Assembly (NCBI GenBank): GCA_963677175.2
Contig: CAXXES010000004.1
Span: 1,178,001 to 1,242,000 of the forward strand
Reading direction: 5' to 3'
DNA from: Sunxiuqinia sp963677175
GTDB lineage: Bacteria; Bacteroidota; Bacteroidia; Bacteroidales; Prolixibacteraceae
DNA: 64,000 nucleotides
Within the stretch, counting starts at the first letter, position 1; every line of letters starts with the position of its first letter. The notes beneath the pieces are model-generated. The model was not told the origin of the DNA. It saw nothing but the letters and a program-made list of their open reading frames with translations, and did not search any database. Below, in pieces: positions 52,298 to 62,269 of the stretch. The position numbers and the translations under genes were made by a program.

Positions 52298-53317
52298 ATG
52301 GGAGACAACGATCATATTGACATTTTAATTGGAAAAGCAAGCTCGGGGAACGCCAGCCCGGAGGAACTGGCCGAGCTGCGGCGTTTGACAACGAACTCGA
52401 ATCAACATTCGGAAGCGTTTGAGCAAAGCAGGAACATATGGCAAAACTCCAATGCCTGGCTCTCAGCCAGCGATATGGAGAAAGATAAATTGAAAACCCA
52501 ACGCAAGCTGACCTCAAATTTATTCCTGCAGATTGAGAAGAAGAAAAGAATGCTTTCGATCTATAAAATCGCAGCGATACTTGCCTTTCCCTTAGCCTTA
52601 GCCCTAGGCATTCTTTTTACAGATGGTATGCGGGAAGATGATTCCATTTTGTCCCTTTCGGAGGTGACGGCTCCCATAGGGCATGTGGCCAAATGCAAGT
52701 TGCCCGATGGCACGGTCGTTTGGCTAAACTCAGGGTCAACAATGAGCTACAGTACGAATGATTTTAGCTCCGGCAAGCGAGAGATTAGCCTGGATGGCGA
52801 AGCTTATTTCAATGTGCACAAAGACAGGCAAAGCATCTTTTACGTCCGGACGCTTTATGCCGATATAAAGGTAACAGGTACATCATTCAATGTAAAAGCG
52901 TATGCTGACTCTGAAATGTTTGAAACCGTTTTAAGTGAAGGAAGTGTGGAACTGGACCTAAAACGAAAAGGACAAGAATTTGTGAAACTGAAGCCCGGTG
53001 AAAAAGGGCTTTATGAAAAGAAGCAGGGGGAACTACAGATTCAAAAAGTGGATACGGAGCTTTATTCGTCCTGGCGGAATGGCGAAATTATATTCAAAGA
53101 CGCCACGCTCCATGAGTTGGTGACAGAGCTCGAACGGATTTACGACATCCGGTTTCAGTATAAAGATCCTGCCATGGCAAATTACCGCTTCCGGGGAATG
53201 TTTAGTTACAACAAGAACCTGATTGATGCGCTGGAGAAAATCAAGATGACTGCACGCATAGATTATTACATTGAAAACAAGGAGGTTTGGTTGACCCGTA
53301 GAAATCTGAAAAAATGA
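52298..53317 (+). CDS. FecR-family anti-sigma factor (module 2)
   Basis: 339 residues. Cytosolic region about 1-80, membrane helix about 86-106 (IAAILAFPLALALGILF), FecR domain about 115-235 (GHVAKCKLPDGTVVWLNSGS, EISLDGEAYFNVHKDRQS), DUF4974 at the C-terminus (LHELVTELERIYDIRFQYKD). Expected to sequester the sigma factor encoded upstream until the STN domain of the SusC at 53436 signals. A hairpin (53353-53380) separates it from susC. Confidence 0.93.
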   Translation: MGDNDHIDILIGKASSGNASPEELAELRRLTTNSNQHSEAFEQSRNIWQNSNAWLSASDMEKDKLKTQRKLTSNLFLQIEKKKRMLSIYKIAAILAFPLALALGILFTDGMREDDSILSLSEVTAPIGHVAKCKLPDGTVVWLNSGSTMSYSTNDFSSGKREISLDGEAYFNVHKDRQSIFYVRTLYADIKVTGTSFNVKAYADSEMFETVLSEGSVELDLKRKGQEFVKLKPGEKGLYEKKQGELQIQKVDTELYSSWRNGEIIFKDATLHELVTELERIYDIRFQYKDPAMANYRFRGMFSYNKNLIDALEKIKMTARIDYYIENKEVWLTRRNLKK

Positions 53318-53352
53318 TGATATGACACAAAAATGTTGCTGTTGAAATAAAA

Positions 53353-53380
53353 AGAGGGAATACTTCGACCTATTCCCTCT
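53353..53380 (+). promoter_or_regulatory. Hairpin between fecR and susC (module 2)
   Basis: AGAGGGAATA, loop CTTCGACC, TATTCCCTCT: perfect 10-bp stem, 36 bp after the fecR stop and 56 bp before the susC start. Confidence 0.7.
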
Positions 53381-53435
53381 CAAAAATCAATAGCACAATT
53401 GCTTAATTAATTTTTTAATTCTAACATTCAAATTT

Positions 53436-56400
53436 ATGAAAAAAAATCTTGATTCCGGAGAGATGAAAATCTCTGGGTTAAAAAAATTATGGCTTATGAT
53501 GCGGTTATGCATACTATTGGTTCTATTAGCCTCTGTGTCGGTCACTGCCTCTGTGTATTCGCAAAATGCGAAGCTCACGCTGAAAATGAAAAATTCTAAG
53601 ATTGCAGATGTCTTTAACTCGATCGAAGAGCAAACGGACTACTACTTTTTTTACAACCGTGACCTTTTTGATGATACACAATTGGTAAATGCAGATTTTG
53701 AGAGTGAAGAGATCACGAATATTCTCGATGAACTTTTTACCGGGAAGAATTTAAGCTACAAGATCGTTGACCGGAATATTCTGATTGAAGTGAATCCGGA
53801 AAAGCTGATCAGGATGGGACAACAGCCGAGAGAAATTGCAGGTAAGGTAACTGACGCGTTGGGCGAACCGCTTCCTGGTGTGACGATCGCTATTAAAGGC
53901 ACCGTGCAGGGAACGATAACTGACCAAGACGGAAATTATTCATTGAACAATGTTCCCGGTGACGGCACTTTAGTGTTTTCGTTTGTGGGGATGCGAACTC
54001 AAGAAATACCGGTTGCAAACCAAACCAGCATCAATATCGAGATGGAGGAAGACGCGATTGGTATTGAAGAGGTTGTTGCTGTTGGTTATGGGATCCAAAA
54101 AAAATCGGATGTAGTTGGTTCTATCTCATCCGTTAATTCGACAGATCTTGAAAATAGGACTGTTACTAATGTAAATCAGGCACTTCAGGGTAAGGCGGCA
54201 GGTGTCCAGTTGATCAGTGTATCGTCATCGCCTGGTGCGGAATCAAGTATCCGTATTCGTGGTTATTCGTCAAATGCATCATCAGATCCGCTTTACGTCG
54301 TTGATGGAGTACGTGTCAGCAGTATTAATAACATTGATCCGAATGATATTTCATCAATGGAGATATTGAAAGATGCAGCATCTGCTGCTATATATGGTGC
54401 AGAGGCTGGAAATGGCGTTGTATTGATTACAACAAAAAAGGGAGAAACTGGCGATGGTAAGATATCATATAATTTCAAATACGTAATTCAATCTCTTGCT
54501 AAGAGCGCTGAAGTAATGAATGCGAACCAGTATTTGAATTATATGGTGAGTAGTAATGCATTGGATCAATCTAAAGCCGATACATGGGATGGAACAGATA
54601 CAAACTGGAGTGACGTTTTATTTGAGCCATCACCGATGCAGCAACATGGAATCAGTTTTCAAAAAGGTTCCGACAAAGGATCTTTATACGCGTCATTAAA
54701 TTATCTTGATAATGATGGTATTGTGAGAGGAGGAGAAGATACATACCGGAGAATTACAGGGAACGTTAACGTTGAATACGACATTAAGGATTGGTTGAAC
54801 TTTACGTCGAGTAACGTAATTACGTATAGTCAGAGAAACCAAGTGGCCGAAAATTCGGAGTATACTTCTGTTTTGCGGGCGGCACTGTCACTAGATCCGT
54901 TGACCCCGAATACTTATCCTGCAAATAGTCTTCCTTCGTGGATGCAATCACTTGTAGATGCTAATTATAAATTAGTTCAAGATAAGAATGGAGATTATTA
55001 CTCGATTTCTGATTTTTTGGCTGGAGCCGACGATATAAACCCGAATATTTTGATTTATAGTGGCCATTCCAAAAGTTGGAATCAGTTTATACAGGGAAAT
55101 ACAGCCTTAAATATTAAGCCGATCAAAGGCTTAACAATTACCTCAAGGTTAGGATATCGTTTGGGTGCCAGCAATTCGAATACTTATCAATCAGCGTACT
55201 ATGCAACAGCTACAAAAAATCAAGACGAAGCAAGTATTAAGTCTATGGTAGGGACGACACAATATTACCAGCTAGAGAATTTTGCTAACTATATTAAAAG
55301 TATTGAAAATCACAATTTTGTGTTAATGGCAGGTTCTTCTTTCTCTACCTTACGTGACAACTTTGCAACAACCGGAGGTATGGGGTTGCAGTTTGATGAT
55401 GAGCGTTATGCATACCCGAATTATTTATCGCCGAGTGCGACAGGATTGATAACAGATGGTGATGACCAGATCACAAAGAAACTATCGTTCTTTGGACGTT
55501 TAACTTACGACTTTGATAATAAGTACATGCTTCAGGCAAGTATGCGTGCGGATGCAGCTGATTTGTCAATCTTACCAGAGGCACAGCGCTGGGGATATTT
55601 CCCTGCTATTTCTGTAGGATGGAGGATTTCAGAAGAAAAATGGTTTATACAAAATGATGACCTTATTTCTAATATGAAGCTACGTGCCAGTTGGGGACAA
55701 AATGGATCGATTGCAGGCCTTACAAATTTCGCGTACGCAAAAGTAATTGTCAATAGTGGTGCATATTCGTTCGATGCCAACAACCCCAGCTATGTTTCAG
55801 GCTCAATGCCTTCCTCTACAGGTAACGAGAATTTGAAATGGGAAACCTCGGAACAAACAAATATTGGGGTTGATTTATTCCTGTTAAAAAATAAACTCTC
55901 TGTTTCTGCGGATTATTATATCAAGAAAACCAAAGACCTGATTGTGTCAGGCACAACTCCCACGCTAACGATTGGTAATACCGTTTCACCTGTAAATGCA
56001 GGAAGTGTTGAGAACAAAGGATTTGAATTTAGTTTGGGCTGGAGAGGCGAGGTCGGAGACTTTAAATACAAAATTGCCGCAAATTTGGCGACACTAAAAA
56101 ACGAAGTGACTTATTTAGATCCTAGTATTGATCGTATTTCAGGTTTTGAATATAATCGAGCAACAGTTACAGCTTTCGAGAAAGGTTTCCCGGTTTGGTA
56201 TTTCAGAGGATATCAGGTTGATCATATTGACCAAGCAACAGGAAATCCGCTGTATGTCAAAGCTGATGGTTCGTTGACCGAGACGCCAACCCCGGATGAT
56301 ATGACGATGATTGGTTCGGGTATCCCTGATATTACTTATGGTTTGACCTTGAACCTATCTTATAAAAACTTCGATTTGGTCGTATTCGGTCAAGGGGCTA

Positions 56401-56807
56401 AAGGGAATGATGTATTCTCCGGTTTAACCAAAACCGATCGTCCGCAGACTAACCGATTAGCTGTGTATTATACCGATGCATGGACAAATACAAATACAAA
56501 CGCCCAATATGCCCGGATGGACTATCAGGAGGCCTATTATTGGCAAAGCTCGGCCGTTGTATTTGACGGTTCGTATTTTAAGATTAAACAGATCCAGCTG
56601 GGATACAATTTACCAGAGAAGTTACTACAAAAAATAAAGCTTTCCAGTTTACGGCTCTATACATCATTGGATGACTTCTTCTTGTTCACTAAATATCCAG
56701 GGCTGGATCCTGAAGCATCAAGCGGAACGACTCAAGCCTTGGGTGTTGATATAGGCTCATACCCAAGCCCCAAGAGTGTTGTTTTCGGACTTAATTTATC
56801 ATTCTAA
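53436..56807 (+). CDS. SusC-type TonB-linked transporter with STN domain
   Basis: 1,123 residues, intact. Signal segment about 20-42; STN domain about 45-120 (LTLKMKNSKIADVFNSIEEQ); carboxypeptidase-like domain about 135-215 (EIAGKVTDALGEPLPGVTIA); TonB-box-like EEVVAVGYG; plug about 220-335 (IRIRGYSSNASSDPLYVVDG, MEILKDAASAAIYGAEAGN); barrel ending in GLNLSF. The STN domain is the input of the sigma/anti-sigma pair upstream. It imports a galactoside- or uronide-type oligosaccharide if the GH2 enzyme encoded downstream acts on its cargo. Confidence 0.96.
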   Translation: MKKNLDSGEMKISGLKKLWLMMRLCILLVLLASVSVTASVYSQNAKLTLKMKNSKIADVFNSIEEQTDYYFFYNRDLFDDTQLVNADFESEEITNILDELFTGKNLSYKIVDRNILIEVNPEKLIRMGQQPREIAGKVTDALGEPLPGVTIAIKGTVQGTITDQDGNYSLNNVPGDGTLVFSFVGMRTQEIPVANQTSINIEMEEDAIGIEEVVAVGYGIQKKSDVVGSISSVNSTDLENRTVTNVNQALQGKAAGVQLISVSSSPGAESSIRIRGYSSNASSDPLYVVDGVRVSSINNIDPNDISSMEILKDAASAAIYGAEAGNGVVLITTKKGETGDGKISYNFKYVIQSLAKSAEVMNANQYLNYMVSSNALDQSKADTWDGTDTNWSDVLFEPSPMQQHGISFQKGSDKGSLYASLNYLDNDGIVRGGEDTYRRITGNVNVEYDIKDWLNFTSSNVITYSQRNQVAENSEYTSVLRAALSLDPLTPNTYPANSLPSWMQSLVDANYKLVQDKNGDYYSISDFLAGADDINPNILIYSGHSKSWNQFIQGNTALNIKPIKGLTITSRLGYRLGASNSNTYQSAYYATATKNQDEASIKSMVGTTQYYQLENFANYIKSIENHNFVLMAGSSFSTLRDNFATTGGMGLQFDDERYAYPNYLSPSATGLITDGDDQITKKLSFFGRLTYDFDNKYMLQASMRADAADLSILPEAQRWGYFPAISVGWRISEEKWFIQNDDLISNMKLRASWGQNGSIAGLTNFAYAKVIVNSGAYSFDANNPSYVSGSMPSSTGNENLKWETSEQTNIGVDLFLLKNKLSVSADYYIKKTKDLIVSGTTPTLTIGNTVSPVNAGSVENKGFEFSLGWRGEVGDFKYKIAANLATLKNEVTYLDPSIDRISGFEYNRATVTAFEKGFPVWYFRGYQVDHIDQATGNPLYVKADGSLTETPTPDDMTMIGSGIPDITYGLTLNLSYKNFDLVVFGQGAKGNDVFSGLTKTDRPQTNRLAVYYTDAWTNTNTNAQYARMDYQEAYYWQSSAVVFDGSYFKIKQIQLGYNLPEKLLQKIKLSSLRLYTSLDDFFLFTKYPGLDPEASSGTTQALGVDIGSYPSPKSVVFGLNLSF

Positions 56808-56823
56808 ACTAAACCGTTGAAAT

Positions 56824-58458
56824 ATGAAAACTAATTTGATCAAAATATTCGTTGTCCTATTGATGGTCATGGGTGTATATTCTTGTGAAGATACGCTGGA
56901 TGTTCAGCAACACGGCGCCAGAAATGTTGGCGATTTTTATAAAACAGATAATGAAGCTCTTGAAGGATTGGCTGCAATTTACTACCACGTCTCATCACAA
57001 TGGCAAATTTGGGACTTCTTTATTGCTAACGGACTTTCTGATGATGCCTATATTGGAGGAGGAGCAAGAGGAAACGATGTTGGGTTGGAGGAAATAAATG
57101 AATTCCGCCATAACGCTGATAATAATCGAATGAGTTTATTGTTCCAAATATATTACGCTACTATATATCGTTGCAACCTCCTAACTACTAACATTGATCC
57201 GGGAACCGAAAGTATGGAGCAGCAACGCTGCATTGCGGAAGCGAAAGTGATCCGTGCATTTACCTACCTGCGCCTGGTTTCATTCTTTGGAGAAGTTCCG
57301 CTTATCGTTAATGAGTTGACAGTAGATTTTGCCCAGCCCTCTGCTACATTGGCTGAGATTTATTCGCAGATAGAGCTGGATCTATCTGGTGCGATTCAGT
57401 CTGGCGCTTTATTGGAGAAGGATAACGTGGATGCAAAATTAGTTAACGTTAGTAAACAGCTGGCGCAAGCACTTTTGGGGAAAGCTTATGTGTACGAAAG
57501 TACTTTCCTTGGAGTTGACAAATGGAATGAAGCCAGGCAAGCATTAGACGCTGTTATTTCTTCTCAGAAATACAAATTGTTTGAAGGGGAGTATTTGGAC
57601 CAGTTTCACATTGACGGGCGATTTTCGAGTGAAAGCATGTTTGAAACAAATCGTTTAGCCGATCCTCAGAATCTGGAAGCCAATTATGCACTTACGAGAT
57701 TAGGGTGGCGTCGGGACCGGTTTAAAAGCGACCAACTAATCGCAACTCAAGCGGCAGGACTTACCGAAATAGCAGGTGAGGCTTTTGGTTTTATGAATCC
57801 TAGCTACGAGTTGTATAAGGCCTTTCTTGATATGGAAGGGGCTGATGGTTATCGTTTTAATCAAGTGATGATTACCTATAGACAACTTGACGATATGCCT
57901 CTGCAAATTGCTAATGGGAATAATGTCTATGGCAACGCGGGATATTTCCAAAAGAAGTTTATGACGCAGGATAAAGAGAAAGTGGCATTCGTTATTTATG
58001 CAACCGATCAGGTTTTGTTTCGACTTGCGGAAGTCCTTTTATTAGCTGCGGAGGCAGAGTTGCCGTTGCACGGAGGAAGCCAAGCTAAAGTCGACCAATA
58101 TATAGATATGATTAAAAGCAGGGCTGGTATTTCGGATCTTCCGGGCAATTACACTCTAGAAGATTTGCAGAAGGAAAAGCGACTCGAGATGTGCTATGAG
58201 TACACCCGTTTCCCTGATTTGGTGAGATGGGGTATCGCTAGGCAGGTTTTGGCCGATAAAGGGAAGAAAATACCTTCGTTATATGGTCTGTTTGATGGCA
58301 GTGACAACTCCAATGAAAAGTTTACTGAATTTGATGGCTACAATGTGAAATGGAATGAAACAGGTGGCTCTGGCTATCAGGGGAAGCATGAATTCTTGCC
58401 GATTCCCCAAGAAGAACTTAATGTGAATAAGCAAATTACACAGCATGAGGGATGGTGA
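56824..58458 (+). CDS. SusD/RagB-type lipoprotein
   Basis: 544 residues. Signal and lipobox near residue 21 (VLLMVMGVYSC). N-terminal SusD region (NVGDFYKTDNEALEGLAAIY, SSQWQIWDFFIANGLSDDAY), EQQRCIAEAKVIRAFTYLRL and a C-terminal RagB region (VLFRLAEVLLLAAEAELPLH, KRLEMCYEYTRFPDLVRWGI). Partner of the SusC ending 16 bp upstream. Intact. Confidence 0.95.
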   Translation: MKTNLIKIFVVLLMVMGVYSCEDTLDVQQHGARNVGDFYKTDNEALEGLAAIYYHVSSQWQIWDFFIANGLSDDAYIGGGARGNDVGLEEINEFRHNADNNRMSLLFQIYYATIYRCNLLTTNIDPGTESMEQQRCIAEAKVIRAFTYLRLVSFFGEVPLIVNELTVDFAQPSATLAEIYSQIELDLSGAIQSGALLEKDNVDAKLVNVSKQLAQALLGKAYVYESTFLGVDKWNEARQALDAVISSQKYKLFEGEYLDQFHIDGRFSSESMFETNRLADPQNLEANYALTRLGWRRDRFKSDQLIATQAAGLTEIAGEAFGFMNPSYELYKAFLDMEGADGYRFNQVMITYRQLDDMPLQIANGNNVYGNAGYFQKKFMTQDKEKVAFVIYATDQVLFRLAEVLLLAAEAELPLHGGSQAKVDQYIDMIKSRAGISDLPGNYTLEDLQKEKRLEMCYEYTRFPDLVRWGIARQVLADKGKKIPSLYGLFDGSDNSNEKFTEFDGYNVKWNETGGSGYQGKHEFLPIPQEELNVNKQITQHEGW

Positions 58459-58611
58459 AGTATGTGATTTAATTTGTGGATGTGGAGTGTGATAAGATTA
58501 ATTATTGCATTCCCTTCCTAACACCGTTTATCAAACTTAGCAACCTGATAAGTGCCGTGATTTTATCCGGAAGTTTTTCGATTTTAAAGAGCTAATTAAT
58601 AAACCGTAATC

Positions 58612-61278
58612 ATGACAAAAAAGATTTTTATTTTATACTTCGCTTTAATATGTTCAAATATTGGTATGGCGCAGCGGATTAATTTTTCGATTAATTCGGT
58701 GTGGAGATTCCATAAGGGTGCGCTAGAATCCGATGTAAATGACATAAAAACAGGAATGTGGGATATTGTTAATTTGCCACATACTTGGAATGTCAATGAC
58801 GCTTTTGATGAGAGTCATGGCTATTACAGGGGCGTTGGTTGGTATGCCAAAGAGCTTGAGGTTCCTCTTGAGTGGAAAGGGAAAAGGATTGTTATTTATT
58901 TTGAAGGAGCCAACCAAAAGACCGAAGTTTTTGTAAACGGACATTTATGTGGAGACCATGTTGGTGGTTACACAGCGTTTGCATTTGATATGTCCGAGCA
59001 ATTGAAATATGGAGAGAAGAACACGATAGGGGTAAAGGTTGACAATAGTCATGACGATGATATTCCACCCTTGAGCGCCGATTTCACTTTCTATGGTGGT
59101 ATTTACCGCAATGTCCGAATCGTTGTCACGGAACCAATTCATTTTGATTTAGTAGACTATGCCTCCGCCGGAATTTTCGTTGAAACTCCGTTGGTTAATG
59201 AAGAGACTGCTTCAGCTACTGTGCGGGGAATTATTGTGAATAGCACATCCGAGAAAAAGGAGGTGATTATTGAGACTACAATATTAGATGAAGATAATCG
59301 TCTTGTAGGCAAGAAAACGCTTAGGACAGAACTTGTTCCTGACAGTAAAAAAGATTTCTTATTGGAGAACGTTTCAGTCCAGTCTCCGAAACTTTGGAGT
59401 CCGGATGATCCTTATCTGTATAGAATTGTAACCCTTATTAAAGAGAATCAAGAAGGCGGTGTCGTTTTGGATAAATTGAGTTTACCTTTGGGACTTCGTT
59501 GGTTCAACTTCGATTCTAACGGTGAATTTCAACTTAACGGAAAACCATTGAAACTTATCGGAACAAATCGGCATCAGGATATACAGGGAAAGGGAAATGC
59601 GCTTTCGGATGAGTATCATTATAATGACTTCAAACACATAAAAGAGCTGGGATTCAATTTTGTTCGTTTGGCACACTATCCCCAGGCGCCTGAGGTGTAT
59701 CGCACCTGCGATGAGCTTGGCTTACTGGTTTGGTCGGAGATTCCTATCGTAAACACAATCACCGAATCGGAAGAATTTTATCGGAATTGCTTGAATATGC
59801 AAAGGGAACACATTCGGCAAACGTATAATCATCCGAGTATCGTTTTATACGGATACATGAATGAGCAATTTCTTTTACTAGAGTATTCCAGAGCTTCAAA
59901 ATCAGAAAAAGAACAAAAAGCAAGAAAGATTGTGAAACTTGCTCAAGAGTTGAATGAACTGACCAAGGAAGAAGCACCTGAGCGTTATTCGGTTATGGCT
60001 TTGCATGGCAGCCAAACTTATAACGAATGGGGGCTCGCCGACGTGCCGGATGTTGTTGGTTGGAATTTATATTTTGGATGGTATTATCAGGAATTAGATG
60101 ATCTGACAGAATTTCTGTCGGAGGAACATGCTAAGTATCCAAAACGACCAATGATCGTGTCAGAATATGGACCGGGGGCTGATGTTCGTGTGCATGCCCG
60201 AAATCCTGTTGCGTGGGACTATTCCGAAGATTTTCAGTATAAACTTCACGCTTCCTATCTAAAACAAATGATGAATATGCCTTATTTGGCAGGATTTGCC
60301 GCCTGGAATTTTGCTGATTTTGGCTCGGAAATACGAAATGATGCAATTCCTTTTGTGAATCAGAAGGGGCTTGTGAATTTCGACAGGACAGAGAAAGACG
60401 TTTGCTCGCTCTACAGAGCTTGGTTTTCGGAAAAAACGGTTGTGCACATTGCTTCGCGTAATTTCACCAATAGGGCTGGTGTTGAAGATTCCGAAAGGAT
60501 TGGAGTTTGTTTGGATTCAATTAAGATATTCTCTAACCATAAAATTGTTGAGCTGAAATTGAATGGTAAATCACTTGGGAAAAAGCAAGTACAGAATTAT
60601 GAAGTGAATTTTGAAGTGCCTTTTCAGGATGGTGCAAATTTACTGGAAGCCATTAGCGAGGATGAGTATTCCGATCAAATTCGAATAGACTATACAGTTG
60701 TCCCGACTAATATAGGGGAGAATGGAATAAAAGAGTTGGCAGTAAATGTTGGATCTAATGTGTCTTTTTATGATCGGAATTGCAGAGTTTTGTGGATGCC
60801 AGACAAAGAATATACACCAAAATCGTGGGGCTATATTGGCGGATCACCGTACGTGACAGAGGGGAAACCACCCAAAACAGGCATTTCCAAGAACATATTA
60901 GGTACAGACTGTAATCCATTGTATCAAACCTTTGTTGAAGGAATCACAGGATATAGATTCGACGTGCCAGACGGCAAATATAAATTAACGCTGTGCTTTC
61001 AAGAATATGTGACGCGTGATAACAAGGATGATCTAATTTATAATTTTTTAAATGGTAATGATCCTGAAAGCGATAAAGGATATCGCGAGTTTAATGTTAT
61101 GGTAAATGATGAGGTTGTGTTGGAGAATTTTAGTTTGGAGAGGAACTACGGAAGTTTAAGGGCTGTACCGTTCGATTTTGAAATAATCGCGGTAAATGGA
61201 GAAGGCGTAAAAGTGGATTTTCATTCTAACGAGGGAAAGGCGTTATTAAGCGGAATACGTATTTGTTTGTTAGAATAA
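58612..61278 (+). CDS. GH2 beta-galactosidase/beta-glucuronidase-type enzyme
   Basis: 888 residues with signal peptide (about 1-20). Sugar-binding jelly roll (WDIVNLPHTWNVNDAFDES, about 25-175), Ig-like domain (about 180-290) and GH2 TIM barrel (about 300-590) with acid/base E418 (LYGYMNEQF) and nucleophile E518 (IVSEYGPGAD). The usual GNE is MNE, keeping the essential Asn-Glu. The C-terminal about 300 residues hold a DUF4982-like Ig domain and a malectin-like carbohydrate-binding domain (GYRFDVPDGKYKLTLCFQEY). Exo-acting on beta-linked galactose, glucuronic acid or mannose. Context (SusCD, ECF/FecR) puts it in a glycan-use locus; the exact sugar is unresolved. Confidence 0.93.
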   Translation: MTKKIFILYFALICSNIGMAQRINFSINSVWRFHKGALESDVNDIKTGMWDIVNLPHTWNVNDAFDESHGYYRGVGWYAKELEVPLEWKGKRIVIYFEGANQKTEVFVNGHLCGDHVGGYTAFAFDMSEQLKYGEKNTIGVKVDNSHDDDIPPLSADFTFYGGIYRNVRIVVTEPIHFDLVDYASAGIFVETPLVNEETASATVRGIIVNSTSEKKEVIIETTILDEDNRLVGKKTLRTELVPDSKKDFLLENVSVQSPKLWSPDDPYLYRIVTLIKENQEGGVVLDKLSLPLGLRWFNFDSNGEFQLNGKPLKLIGTNRHQDIQGKGNALSDEYHYNDFKHIKELGFNFVRLAHYPQAPEVYRTCDELGLLVWSEIPIVNTITESEEFYRNCLNMQREHIRQTYNHPSIVLYGYMNEQFLLLEYSRASKSEKEQKARKIVKLAQELNELTKEEAPERYSVMALHGSQTYNEWGLADVPDVVGWNLYFGWYYQELDDLTEFLSEEHAKYPKRPMIVSEYGPGADVRVHARNPVAWDYSEDFQYKLHASYLKQMMNMPYLAGFAAWNFADFGSEIRNDAIPFVNQKGLVNFDRTEKDVCSLYRAWFSEKTVVHIASRNFTNRAGVEDSERIGVCLDSIKIFSNHKIVELKLNGKSLGKKQVQNYEVNFEVPFQDGANLLEAISEDEYSDQIRIDYTVVPTNIGENGIKELAVNVGSNVSFYDRNCRVLWMPDKEYTPKSWGYIGGSPYVTEGKPPKTGISKNILGTDCNPLYQTFVEGITGYRFDVPDGKYKLTLCFQEYVTRDNKDDLIYNFLNGNDPESDKGYREFNVMVNDEVVLENFSLERNYGSLRAVPFDFEIIAVNGEGVKVDFHSNEGKALLSGIRICLLE

Positions 61279-61607
61279 TCTATTACCGGGCGAACAGCCT
61301 GTTTTGAGATGTAAAAGTCCAGGCAGGCTGCTTGTTTTTCCGGATAATCTAGTACGAATGTCTATGTGTCGTTGTTATGTTGAATACTTATTGGCTGTTT
61401 AATATCGCAATCCAGCAATGTGAAAAGGTTATTTGGTGGCGATTGAAGCATTCGTACGCGATCCGTTTGACGACGAAGGCATCCTTTTTATTTACAACAG
61501 TAAAAACTGCCCGTCGTTTGGAGACAAAATTTTCATTTTGAGTTTCAGAAATAATATCAATAAAATTGAAGGGGTGGTTTTTCGAAAAATGCCTATCATT
61601 GCATTTG
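61279..61607. other. Intergenic region between the GH2 gene and the next ECF sigma gene
   Basis: No gene: the open frame at 61433-61693 overlaps the sigma gene and is not protein-like. Contains a CAGCCTG/CAGGCTG hairpin (61295-61330) followed by CTTGTTTTT, a plausible terminator for the GH2 operon, and GTTTTGAGATGT (61301-61312), whose inverse ACATCTCAAAAC is at 62255-62266 just before fecR. Confidence 0.5.
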
Positions 61608-62198
61608 ATGAAAATGGCAGATACCTATACCGAACAGGAACTTGTAATCCTTCTGAGCAAAAACTCGCCAGTTGCCTTTCAGAAATTGTTTGACCGTTTC
61701 AGCCAGAAAATATACAGGTTTTCACTTTCCTATCTTAAATCGGATGTTGAAGCTGAGGAAATCGTGCAGGAGGTTTTCATGAAATTATGGGAAAAACGAA
61801 CTAAGTTAAAGAGCGACAAATCCTTCAAATCTTATTTGTTCACCATCGCCTTTAATGCCATCAAAAAGAAGTTCAACCAAAAAATGAAGAATGAGAAATA
61901 TAAGCATGATTTGTTTGAATGGTTAAACGAGGAAAAGCCATCGCTCGAATCGCGGCTCGATTTTGAAACTTTACTGGAAAAGCTGGATCAGTTGATTGAA
62001 CAGTTGCCTGAAAAAAGGAAGGCGATCTTTTTGCAACGCAAAAAAGAAGGAAAATCCATTCAGGATATTTCAACTGAAATGGGCATCTCCCCAAAAACAG
62101 TTAAAAATCAGATCACTGAAGCTATGAACTTCTTAAAGGAATCATTTGAAAATGATGATGTTTCGGCGATGCTGTTTTATTTTCTTTTTATTTTTTAG
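61608..62198 (+). CDS. ECF RNA polymerase sigma factor (PUL module 3)
   Basis: 196 residues from the ATG at 61608 (MKMADTYTEQELVILLSKNS); an ATG two codons later is equally possible. Region 2 (FQKLFDRFSQKIYRFSLSYL, EEIVQEVFMKLWEKRTKL) and region 4 (LPEKRKAIFLQRKKEGKSIQ, STEMGISPKTVKNQITE) are intact. First gene of the third ECF-FecR-SusC module, 71 bp before fecR. Confidence 0.92.
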   Translation: MKMADTYTEQELVILLSKNSPVAFQKLFDRFSQKIYRFSLSYLKSDVEAEEIVQEVFMKLWEKRTKLKSDKSFKSYLFTIAFNAIKKKFNQKMKNEKYKHDLFEWLNEEKPSLESRLDFETLLEKLDQLIEQLPEKRKAIFLQRKKEGKSIQDISTEMGISPKTVKNQITEAMNFLKESFENDDVSAMLFYFLFIF

Positions 62199-62269
62199 AA
62201 AAAATTAAATTTTCGATAGGACTTTTTCTTCAAACTGGATATAACAGTTGAGTCACATCTCAAAACAAC

